Shown here piece after piece: positions 43,189 through 55,100 of a stretch of 64,000 nucleotides of DNA (position 1 is the first letter of the stretch; every line of letters starts with the position of its first letter). A program made the translations under genes and the position numbers. Below the pieces are notes generated by a model. It saw only the letters and a list, made by a program, of their open reading frames with translations, was not told the DNA's origin and ran no database searches. The DNA is from Hyperoodon ampullatus (Eukaryota > Chordata > Mammalia > Artiodactyla > Ziphiidae): assembly GCA_949752795.1 (NCBI GenBank), contig OX457058.1, positions 38,566,587 through 38,630,586 of the forward strand. The letters run 5' to 3'.

Positions 43189-46100
43189 CAGAGAGAGAGG
43201 GAAAGAGGTGTGTTTTATGAACAAAGCTGCCCTTTCTCTCCCTTGGGGGTTGGTCCTAGAGGCTCGCTGAGGTGGCTGAAGTTGCCCACAGTGGCACACT
43301 TAGCTAGTGTAAGGGCTGGGGAAACAGAGCACAAGTCCCGGGGGGGACCACCCTGCCCTCCCCCCACCGGGGCACACCCTAGGCTGCCAGGCGTGTGACG
43401 CATCGGGACGTGGCTCGGAGCCTGAGCCACACAGACCTGGCAGTGGGGAAGTGCCCGCTGGCGTGTAGGCGGGCTCCCATTCCGTCTGGTTTTCTGGCTC
43501 AGTGATGAAGTCTGGGATTGCAGTCGTCTCCTCCCCAACAGGGACAGCAGCCACACTGGGCCCCACTTCAGTAGTGATCCAGTGTTCCACCTCAGGGCGC
43601 TCTGTGGGTGCGCTAGCCTCCTCTTCTCCTGGAGAGGGCGCCGCCGAGATGCCTAAAGGGCATGCGGGTGGTGAGGGTTCCTTCTTACCAGTGACCCAAT
43701 CCAGGCTGGCCCTTCCTGAGGGGAGCTAGGGGATCCTGAGGTGGGCCAGGCCTGTGCACAAACCTTACTGGTCCTCGGCCTCCCACCACCCCACCCAGTC
43801 CAGTAAGATGGCTCTTGTCCTCAATTAATAAGAGCCGTTTGCATCAGCTATATCAATATGCACACACCATCGGCACTTTATTTCAGGGTGGTCTGGGGCA
43901 CCTCTTCTGCAGAATCTATTATACCTGCCAGGCATTGTTTAAAGGTGTTATGTATATAAAATCATTTTATCCCACAATGGCCATGTGAAACAGATACTAT
44001 TATCTCATTTACAGATAGGGAAACTAAGTCACGGAGTTAAGTGACTTGTCCAGTATCAGTGGCTTCTAAGTGATAGATCTAGTCTTTGGATCCAAGTATC
44101 TGGTGCCAGACTCTCTGCTCTCAAGTACTGCAATGATGCTGCTTTTCTTGGGATCAGAAATTATATTCCAAGTGTGTCTGGATCAAAATCAGGAGAGTTC
44201 TATTTAAAATGCATGAAGCCATCCTGGCACTGATGGCTGAAGGCAGGATTCATTGACTGGGGGTAATTGTTCTGGTTTAGTGGGCTTGATTGGGAAGGAA
44301 GCCAAACTTCTTGGCAGTTATATAAGAGGCTGAGTTTACGGAGGGTTGGGCATTGATGGTGGAGATGCATGGGAGGAATTTACTGGGAGGCTAACTGGCT
44401 TGGCTTCTAATTCCCAGAGCAGGGAGAAGGGTACTGGGGCAAGAGCCTCATCAAATCCTCTGGGAGGGGATTGGCTTTCTTAGGCTGGCAGAGTGGGACT
44501 GAACTTTCTTTGAATTAGGTTTTAAAAGGGGACCTGAAAGTCTGGGAAACTTTGGGGCACTCAGGGTTTTTTAAAAATTAACTTTATTTTGAAATAATTA
44601 CAGATTCATGGGCAGTTACAAATACACTGAGTTTTGATGTATAATATGTAAAATATGGTACAAGCCATTACTACAATCTACACACTAGGCAGTGCATCTA
44701 GACCCATGGACCCTGTGAGAACTCATCCAATCAGAACCCAGCAAGGCCTTGGCCATGACCTGGCCATGCCCACTGAGTTGTTTGATGCTGTCACTCTCAG
44801 AACTCTGGTAACATGGCATCGAGTACCCAGCATGGGTCAATTTAAAATGTGAATTTTTGGTGCTTGGTGAAGAATAATAATTTGACTAAACTCATCACAG
44901 AAATACTTAGAAGGTGAAAATTTGACAAAGGTGTACAAATTAAAACAGTCTATGTATATATATGTGTGTGTGTTATTTAGTTATAATAATAAAGGTAACA
45001 TTTATTGAGCATTTACTATGTCCTAGGCACCATGCCAAGCATTCTGTGTGCACTACCCTGTTAATCCTTCCAGCAACTCTTTGAGGTAGGAACTATTGTA
45101 TCACTATTTTATAGATGAAGCAGAGGAACAGAGAGGTTAAGTGACTTGCACAAGGTCACATAGCTACCAAGCAGCAGAGCCATGATTAAAATTCAGGTCT
45201 GCCTGATCCTAGAGCCCAAGTTCTTACTCATGTCTCTCTCTGTGTCTCTGGGAGCATTTTAGAAGGATGTGCTTGCCTTGGGGTCAAAGCCTAAGGTCAT
45301 GCTAGCTCCAGAGCTGCCCCTGCCCAGAAAAACTGACTTTTTCCTCTTTGCTGTGATGGATGGACGGAGATCAGGAGGGATGAGCCAGGGGAGTCACCAC
45401 CCCAGACAGAAGGGGTGCCGAAGGAGAGGTGAAGGCACATACCTCGGAAGCAGAAGGCGTGGTGCCGGGACAGCGGGTCCAGGAGGCCTGTCTGGTTGGG
45501 GTAGAGATAGACGGTTCTCACACCTGGCTTGTCCCCGCCGCAGGCAGGCCTTGGGGTGACGATGGGGTAGCGGAGGCTGCCGTCAGAGAGCCAGCCAGCG
45601 TAGCATTTGTCCAGGCCGCGGCTCCAGGCAGCATAGAGCTGGCCCGTGGTGGCCAGTGTGGCGTTTTGGGTTTCACAGAACTCCTGTGCTTCCTGGAAGG
45701 TGAACTGCTCCAGGCGTGTGGCGAAGAACACCTCCCCTGGGGGCAGAGGCAGATGGCAGGTGTGACCCTCCGCCCTCACGGCCAGAGCAGCCTCTGCTCA
45801 CCCAGGGGCAGGGGAACTGAAGTAAGACGAGTTGGTTTCTCACCATGGGAAGAACCTCCCCTCCTTCCCTCCTTTCTGGATTCTCCAGTCACACTTAGAC
45901 ACCCCCTCCTCTGGCTAACAGAAGAACTCCCTTGGGCACCCTGTGCTCCCCCAAACCACAGCATTTAATCACTGAGCACTGAATGCTGTGGACCTGCCAA
46001 CCCACTCGCCCCACTGTCATCCCCACCCTGTGAGCTCATCGAGGGCAGGAGGCGGGGCCTGTAGCCGCTGTTGGGGGTTGGGGTCCCAATACCCAGAACA

Positions 46101-49100
46101 ATACCCGGGTCTCTGTCTGATTTTGGGGAAGGAAGTTCACATTTACTGAAAACCTGCTTATACCAGGCACTTTTCATGCACGTCTTATTTAATACTCAAA
46201 AAAGTCTCTGACATAAGCATAAATCAGCCACATTTTATAGATGAGGAAACTGAGGCCTAGAGAGGTTAAGTAACTTGTCCAGTTCCCAAAACAAGTGAGT
46301 GGCAATGTTGAGCTCTTTCCTGAATATGAGCATTTCCAAAATTGGGTTCACTGGAATGGTAATTTGGTGATTTTAATTGAAATGAAAAGAAATGAAATAA
46401 GACCAAACAAAGGGTCTGTGTTTGTTTGTTTTTTTTTTTGCAGTACGCAGGCCTCTCACTGTTGTGGCCTCTCCCGTTGAGGAGCACAGGCTCCGGACGT
46501 GCAGGCTCAGTGGCCATGGCTCACGGGCCCAGCTGCTCCGTGGCATGTGGGATCCTCCTGGACCTGGGCACGAACCTGTGTCCCCTGCATCGGCAAGCGG
46601 ACTCTCAACCACTGCACCACCAGGGAAGTCCCAAGGGTCTGTGTTTAACTAAGCTTGGGCGATGCTTGTTAAGCAGAGTTAAAGAGATTTTTTTTTACTG
46701 CAGGACTTGTCAGAGCCTTTGATTTGTTCATGGGCATTGGGATTCTCCATGAGGCAGAAGGTGTATATAATACTTTTTGGTATAAGTAAATTAATCCATT
46801 TATCCATAGAACTTATTGCTTTTTCAAGAAACCTATGCTCCCCTGCAATGCTGGGGAATCCACATGAACCATCTGGGAGGGAGAGGAGGGGCCTGACCTG
46901 AGAGACCGGCTGGGAAGCCCTTCTTTCTTAAACAGGATCCTTCCCCTGCTCCCCGCCCAGGTGGGAACGGGATTAGGTGGATGGTAATTCCCTCTTCTCT
47001 GTGTCACCCCATCAGCCCCCTGCTTGTCTAGAGACCGAAATGTGAGAACGTGGTCTGTACCATCGAGTCTGTCCACGTAGCAGTAGACATCGTAGGTTTC
47101 TGATGGTGGTCGCACGCCATAGGTCCGGACCCCTGGGCTGCTGTCCTTGTCACCCACACACGGGGTCCGTGGGCTTACAATGGGGTATCTGCAGAGGAGG
47201 ATGGGAGGGGCTGATGAAGGCCTGTTGAGGGGGCTGTGGATGCAGAGCCTCAGAGTGTGGCCAGCAGGTCACTTGGGGACTTGGGCAGGGTGTGTCTTCT
47301 GCTGTCCAGTGGGATTCAAACCAGGAAGGAACCTCTCATGCAGCACATTCCCTGTGTGGCTGGGGGAAGGGTCTGGGGGCCCCTGGGGGATTCCTGGCTT
47401 CAGAAGAAAACCCACGGCATGGAAGGGCCAAGCTGGGGAGGACTGCGGGGCTTGACAAGGAGCTCTCTCTATGTCTCTTGTGGTGAAATGGCCAAGGAGT
47501 TAATGTCACCTGAGGCCCATTCCCACTGTCTCAGAATATGCCTTGATTCTGAGGGAGAAATTAAGGGATTAGCCAGAAACCACTAATTAATGGGCATGCA
47601 ATGTGGTGAGTGCCCGCTCTGGCTCCCCAAGCCTGACCTCTCATGGTTGGGTTTGGGTTAAGAGGGGAGCCCAGCTAGTCTGTCACCTGACGGTCTGGTC
47701 CTGCAGCCAGCCGGCGTCACACTGCTCGTAGCCTGCTTCATAGGCGGCCTGGAGCTGTTGGGGTGAGGCGATGACGGCCCCGGTGCGCAGGCAGGCCTGC
47801 TGAGCCTCCTCAAAAGTCAGTGAGTAGCGGGAGGAGCCCGGGCGGTAGTGGAACACAACTCCTGGGTGGGGAGGAGAGGGAGAGAAGGAGAGACAGGTCA
47901 GGCTCAAGGCATGGACCAGGTGCCACAATGCCAGTGACCATGGTGCCTGGTTCTCAAGGCTCTGCAGGTGTGGAGGGAGCCCTGGCTTCTTGAGGAATGA
48001 CCTCCCTTCATCCCCTCCTTCCTTTCCTAATCCCGATCTGATTCCTAGTCAAGCTAGTCCTCTCTGCTTGTTCAAACCACTCCTGAAAGCCACCTCCTTG
48101 AGAGAGCCTTCTAGGACTCTTCTGCCGTAAGTCTTCCCAACCTTCCTTTCTGGGCTCCCCACTCCTAGGCTGCTCATTGTTCCTGTTACTCTTTAAAACA
48201 AATGCATTTTCTCTTATTATGGAAAGAATAAACAATCATTACAGAGCATTTGGAAAATATAGAGAAGGATAAGGAAGAAATCAAACAACCACTGCATTTC
48301 TTCCACTTGGCCCAGGGTCCAGGGTTCAGGGGATGGGTGGTCCTCCTGAAAGTGGCTGCAAGAGTTTGTGTGGTTGCACCGGGTGTATTTCTGGGGAGTG
48401 AGCTCATAGCTTTTGCCAGATTCCCAAAGGGTCTGGGGTCCACACAGCTTATCCTGGAGCCCCTACTTACTCTGCCTCCCCCATTGCATTCAGCTGGACA
48501 CACATTTGCTTTTGACACTCCCCTGGGTGACTGGCCAGTTTATGTCACAGCTGTGGATCCCCAATCTGAGTCTGCCCCTGTTCTTGTCCTGTTCTGGGTT
48601 AGATGTTCATGTGTCCATTGGCACCTTCCCATGTGGTGGCCACGTGGAGAGAGTGAGGGTCTCTCCAGCCCTGGGCCAACCCTGGGACTCAGCTATTGTT
48701 GGTGTTACTCCAAAACTTCTAAACAACTCTTCCTTCTCAACCTACTGTATTAATCTGGGCAATTCAGGTTGAAATCTCACTTGGTGGCATCGTGGGTGTG
48801 ATGGTGGATGGCAGTGTCCATTTGCCCATACTCCAGGAGGGGACACCACCAAGGTCCTTAAGGAGGCCACCCCAGTACATCCTTCCTGATCACAGACTTG
48901 AGTCTGGGGACAAGTTGGGCTTTATGTGATGTGACATCCCAATCATCCAGACACTTATTAAGCACCTGAAACACCATCATCCCAGAACTGGGGTGGCAAA
49001 CGTTTTCTGGAAAGGGCCAGACAGAACACATTTTAGGCTTCGTGGGCTTAATGGTTTCTGCACAATTATTTAATCCTACCATGACAGCCCTAAATGGCCA

Positions 49101-52100
49101 CAGACAACATTTTACCAAATGGGTGTGGTTTTTTTCCAATCAAACTTTATTTGTGGACATTAAAGTTTGAATTTTATATAATTTTCATTATATGTCACAA
49201 AATATTCTTCTTCTTTTGACTTTTCCCCTCAAGTATTTAAAAAGGTTCTTAACTCTTAGTTCATGGGCCATATAAAAACAGAGGATGGGCTGGATTTGGT
49301 CCACGGGCCAGTTTGCTGACCCCTGTCCTGGAGGGTCAGTGCTGTGTGAGGCCCAGGGGTCACCCAGTGCAGCCGATCTCAAGTGGTTTTATTCTGTGGA
49401 AGCGCCTGATGGGGCTAGGAGGGCCCCTGGGAAAAAGAGCCCCCATTCTCCACCACACTTCACCTCTACCTGTTGATATATACCACCTATGACTTCATTG
49501 GAAGGAAATGCTTTGTGGCAAAAGAGCCATAGACACACAAAAGAGCGTGTGTATCACTGGTCTGGCCCATCCCCCTTGTTTCACAAATGAGGAGAGTCAA
49601 GTCTGAGAGGAGGGAGGCTTGTCCCAGGTCCCAGGTTAAGCTAAAGGTATAGAAGACCCCCAGGCCAAGCTCTTTCCACCTACCCCCAATGCAGCCCCCT
49701 GAGGGGCGGGCACTTACCCCCTGGCAGTCGTGGCTGCCCAGGGACCTCAGTTGCACCTGGGGCTGCGGTCACCTGCACGACGAGGTCCTCGCTGGTGAAG
49801 GCCGTCGGAGCGCCCAGGCCAGGTGTGGACTCCTCAGGAAAGGACCAGGGCTGGGTAGCCTCTCCAGTCCTGTTCTCGGCCTCAGAGAAGGCGGTGGCCC
49901 CTACTTCGGGGGCAAAAGTGAAGGGCTCCTCGGGCTCCAGGGCGGTAGGGGTGACCTCAAAGACGGGTCTCACCGTGAGGATCACGTTGCCTCGGGCTTC
50001 ACCCTCGGTGATGTTTCGGGGCAAAGGCAGCTCCAAATCAGGCCAGGTCACCGTCTGGATGGTGATGTCCTCCTCACCCCCCATCCCGAAGAAATTTTCT
50101 GGGATGTCCACAAAGTCTTCACCTGGGGCCGGGTGTTAAAGACAGGCATTAGTGCTCAGCCTGGGGCTGGCTTGGGGGAGGTGAGCAATGGATCGCCTCC
50201 TCCTCTGCTAAGGGAGGAAAGCACCTACTGTGTGCCTGGTACCTGACCAGGCCCATTGCAGGTGTCCTCAATGATTTGAGTATTTATTATAGGGGTGCCC
50301 ACGGTTTCCAGACTGCAAGAGAATGCAGTCACCAGAGCACAAGACTGACCAATCAGCTCACTGCTTGTAAAGCCATCTTGTTCCAACATCCCTTCCTGAT
50401 TAATGCCAGCCAGTTGTCTGCTTACCTATCTTGTGAGTATCTGTTGACCATTTGATGTTATAACTAGCCAACCGGACAATGTAAATCAGCTACAAAGAGA
50501 AATGGAAAAATCTTCCCAAGGATGCAGGGGCTCAAGAAGTTGATGAAGGTGCCTTGAGAGAACTGCCTGCCTCAGTCATGAACAAACGGGGGTCTTGCAG
50601 AAACAAGCCATTTAGTAATTAACAAAGAGAGAAACCATGAGGATGCTAGAACTTCAAACAGGGTGGTAGGAATATTGAAAGGTTAAGAGAAGTTTTGGGG
50701 GAAATCCTAATTATTTTTGCACAAGTAACCCTCTTCATGTAAGATCAGGCTGTGGAAGTTAAACATGAAATGAGCTATGTTGTTGTGCTAGCACCAGTTT
50801 TGTGATAAAATTTACTCAACTCCAAATTATTCATTGTTTTTATTCCCCTCCAATAATTAGCACTTAATTGTAAGTATAACCAAGACTGTGTAAAATATAA
50901 GATAAAAACATTTTTTAAAGTTTTAGTTTTAGGGCTGGGTACGCTGCAGCCTCCAGTGCTTCTACCTTAGCTCCCCTAGGAACCCGTGAAAATAGGGGGT
51001 GCTAGGACAAGGGGTTCAGGTACCCAGTGGCCCTTTGGAGGGAGTAGAAACCAGCCCCCCACTCTAAGATCTCATCCTCTGGGCCTGAATTTTGGTGGCA
51101 CGATCCCCCTTCCGGCCTCCAGCCCAAGCCCACCTGTGTAGCAGATGGCGTCGTAGCGGGATGAGGGGTCGGGGTATCCCGTCTGGTTGGCGTGCAGGTA
51201 GACGGTCCTCACGCCCAAGAGGTTGCCCCCGCAGTTGGGCCGAGCCTTGGAGATGGGGTAGCGCACGCTGCGGTCAGCCAGCCAACCGGCGCTGCACATG
51301 TCCATGCCACTCTGCCAGGCCAGGTAGAGCTGGCCCGTGGTGGCCAGCCGGGCGCCCAGCCGCCGGCACTCGTTGGCTGCCTCCTGGAAGGTGAACTTCT
51401 CCGGGGATGTTGCATAAAAGACCTCGCCTGCGAAAGACACAGCCGGCAGGGTGAGGAGCTCCCTCCCACGCCTGCCCCGTGTCCCCAGGGAGATCCATGT
51501 GGTTCCTCGGGGTTTGGCTTCTAACTTCTCAAAGCCCTGGTCCCACATGTCTATTTCAGATCCTGCCCTCCACTTCCTATGGGCTTTTGGGTGGGGTGAT
51601 GTCAGTTTCCTAAAACAGGGACCAATAAAGAAGCTGCCAAAAAGACAAAGAAGTGAGGAAAGTGCAGAGCAAATGTGAGGCCCGGGAGGAAACTCCTGCC
51701 GGAAAGCATCTTCGCCCACACTTCGCTATGGAACTTCCTACCACTGGGGCATCTCTCCTATGAGTCAAGCACTGCCCACTGGAACAATCCTTTTTTTTTT
51801 TTTTTAAACTGATTTTTTAAAAAAAATTATTTATTTTGCTGCGCCAGGTCTTAGTTGCAGCACATGGGATCTTTGTTGAGGCATGTGGGATCTAGTTCCC
51901 TGACCGGGGATTGAACCCACAGCTCCTGCATTGGAGTGCAGAGTCTTAACCACTGGGCCACCAGGGAAGTCGCTGGAGCACTTCTTTTTACAATTCCACA
52001 TTCTGATGGGAAAAGCAGGCATCAGACTTTGACCCTAATAGCAGTGTTTCCCAAATTGGGGTCTCTAGGCCCCGAAGTGTCCATAAGGGCAATGGTGGGG

Positions 52101-55100
52101 GCCTGTAGGCTCTTTTCACTGTTTCTGAAAACCTAACAAGGTTGTGCTGCAGGGAGGGATAGGGTGGTGGGCGTCGCTCCCGGGGGTTGTTCTGGCTGTC
52201 CCTGCTCAGTGGCAGCTCTGGTTGGCCCTAATCAGTGTCTTTAATTAGCCCAAAGTGGGAACACAAATATTCGTTACTTAATCTACCGGCTTGGGCCCTG
52301 GGGTGAGAATGAGGAAAGGGGTCACGGTGGTGAGGAAGCTGGGGACGTTCCCTGCCTCACAGTGGGCCAGGTTGTCAGCCCTTCTCCTGCCTGGGCGCAG
52401 CTGTGATCTCGGGGTAGGGGTGGAGGTGCAGAGTTTGCAATGTCAAAATGGGTGAATGAGTGCTGATGGGGGAAGGGGTGTCATCCACTTGCCTGGGTAA
52501 CTTGCTCAGCTCTGACTGCGACCAAACTTAACTCCCTTTACAAACCAGAGAAAGACTATAGATTCCTTCTCGCTGCCCCTGGTGCTCTCCAGAACTAGCC
52601 CATTGGGGCGGCCTGGATAGGGCTGGGGGCTGGCAGCACAAAAGCTGAGAGAGGGTGGCTGGGAGGCCAGCTCTCCTGGGAATGACAATTCTGATAGGCT
52701 CCCCCTGGAGTGGCCTGGGTGGGAGGGGGTCCTTTGTGAGGGTGACAAGGCTGAGCTGGGCTTTAATGGTGCAGTGGAGCTTGGGACAGCGATGGGCTGG
52801 TCAAGCAGTGGGGGTCCTGGCTGGGAGGAACAGTCGCAGGTGAGAGACCAGCTATAAATATTCTTGGGCCCAGTGATGGCTCAGTTTGCAGGTGCCTGGG
52901 GCCACTGAGGCCCTCCCCAAAGTGGAGAGTGAGGGGGCCAGACCCTTCCTTCCTGAACTCTTCCCTCCCCCAGCCACGCTGGGCATGATGAGGCTGGGGG
53001 CCAGGGAGGGGGGAGGGGCAGGGGCGGGGAGGAAGGGGGTGTTGAGGGTGTGATGTCCTGGGTTAACGTCCTGCCCAGGAGGAGGCCCCTGTGATCCTGA
53101 GGGTCAGCAGGATGAAGGGATTGGGGAGCCGGCTCTTGGGAGGGGGAGTTGCCTCACCCTCCATCTCCTCTGCGAAGCAGTACACGTCATAGGTTTCATT
53201 GGTGTCACGGATGCCGTAGGTTCTTACACCGGGAAACTCATCCTTGTCCCCATAGCAGGCTTCCCTTGGAGTGTGGATGGGGTACCTGCCAGGAACCCAA
53301 AGTAGGGATGTGACAGTCAGGGGATGGAGGGGGCCAGTGGCCCGTGCCCTTGTATCCTCCTCCCTTGTGGGAGGAAACGGTGACTTACTGATGTGTTTGC
53401 TGAGATCTGCCTAGATCTGTGGGCTACTTGTTTCTACAGCTTTTTCCCCAATTTTATTAAGATATATGTTTTCACCGTTACTGGTGATTAAAGGTGGACC
53501 CCTTTACTGAATATTTATTGGTACCAAACATGTTCTATCAGGAGCTTGCAAATCTTTTCTGTAAAAGGGCACATAGTAAATATTTTAGGTCTTACAGTCC
53601 GTAGGGTCTTCATTGTGACCTTGCCATTGTAGTGTGAATGAAGCAACCACAGACAAAATAACAGGAGTGGCTGTGTTCCCATAAAACTTTGTTTACAGAA
53701 ACAAGGGGTGGGTTGGATTTGACCCATGAGCCATAGTTTGCTGACCCTTGCTCTATACCATTTGAGTCTCACATCAACCAAATGAAGTGCTATAACAACT
53801 CTATTTTAAGCTGGAAGAAACTGGGGCCCAGAGATGTTAAGCAATTTGTTCCAGGTCACACAGCTTCCAAGTGTCAGAGTTGGGATTTGAGCCCAGCTCT
53901 TTCTGAGGTTGAGGTGTGGGCTCTTGCACTATGCTAGGCTGTTGTCTTATCTTGCTTTAAAAAAAATGGCTAATGGGTTTTGTGTCCTAAGATCTTTTGC
54001 CTACCCCAAGATTTACAAAGGTATTTCCCTTTGTTTTCTTCTTGTGGCTTTGTGGTTCTGGCTTTTGCATTTAGAGCTCTGATCCATCCCCAATGAATTG
54101 TCTCATCTTGCTTTTACCGGCTTGCTCACACAATTGCAGCCCCTTGAAGGCAGGGCTCTGACTGTCCTTCTGCGCAACCTATTCCTCAGCAGCTGTGCTC
54201 AGGGAAAAATGCACCGAGAAGCTTAATTTACGTATGTCTTGCCTTATTAAAGACAAACTGAATGTAAAGTGGTTTACAAAAATGTATAAACAACAAAGTT
54301 TTAAAAAGATGTAAGTGAAGAAATCACGGCAAAGGGAAAAATGAGTAGGAAGAATAATCATGTGTAATTTGCATGGAGAAAATGCTCGTGTAGCACAAAG
54401 TTGCTAGTGGTCACTCACTCCACCGCAGGACAGAAGACCAAGGATTTGGGACAGGTCATCGGGGCCTGACCTAGAACTGGTCAAGGCATCCCTTCAGCCC
54501 CAGCTGAGGTTGGGCTCTGTGTCTGGCTGGCACGAGCTCAGTGCTGTTCAACTCCAGCCCATCATCCACCCTACTCCTATGGTAGCCTGGGGCTCACCTG
54601 ACAGTCTGGTCTGCCAGCCAGCCGGCGTCGCACTGGTGGAAGCCGTCCTCATAGGCGGCCTGCAGCTGCTCGGGCGTGGCGATGATGGCGCTGTTCTGCA
54701 GGCAGGCCCGCTGCGCCCTGTCGAAGTCCAGGGTGTAGCGTGTGGAGATGGCTCTGTAATGGAACACGATGCCTGCAAGACACGCGACGGCAAGAGAGCA
54801 GGTCAGGCACAGCCTCCCGTCACCCAGGCCCTTGCAGAATTAGGGCAGGAGTCAAGGGGATGTAGAGACATCTGGTCGGGCCCCTAGGTGATGGGTGGCT
54901 CCTGTCTCCACATTTGCATGTGGTCCTTTCCTGGAACACCTCCAGTAACGGGGAGCTCACTACCTCACAAGGCATCTTTTTGGAAACCTGTGATAATTCT
55001 GATAATCAGAAAGTTCTTTGACTTGAACTAAAATCTGCCTCCTTATAATTTTTCTTGTCATTCCAGGACCCTATATTTGCTTTGCAGAAAGAGACACTTA

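Larger units (their letters stand above)
40355..43436 (-). other. ACAN: ACAN intron between KS exon 11 and CS exon 12
   Basis: This 3.1 kb intron holds a MER5A-like fragment split by an antisense CHR SINE, a 79-bp mariner-type palindromic MITE at 41571-41649, a 5'-truncated CHR SINE at about 42280-42620, and a (GA)n run at about 43136-43200. Confidence 0.8.
43653..45442 (-). other. ACAN: ACAN intron 10
   Basis: It contains two MIR copies (about 43925-44090 and 44985-45240) in otherwise unique, A/T-richer sequence. I see no exon. Confidence 0.75.
45737..47060 (-). other. ACAN: ACAN intron 9
   Basis: It holds a MIR (about 46130-46290) and an antisense CHR SINE (46424-46632). I see no exon. 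Confidence 0.78.
53286..54597 (-). other. ACAN: ACAN intron 4
   Basis: It holds an old hAT-type element (53539-53752) and a MIR (about 53770-53930). I see no exon. Confidence 0.75.
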
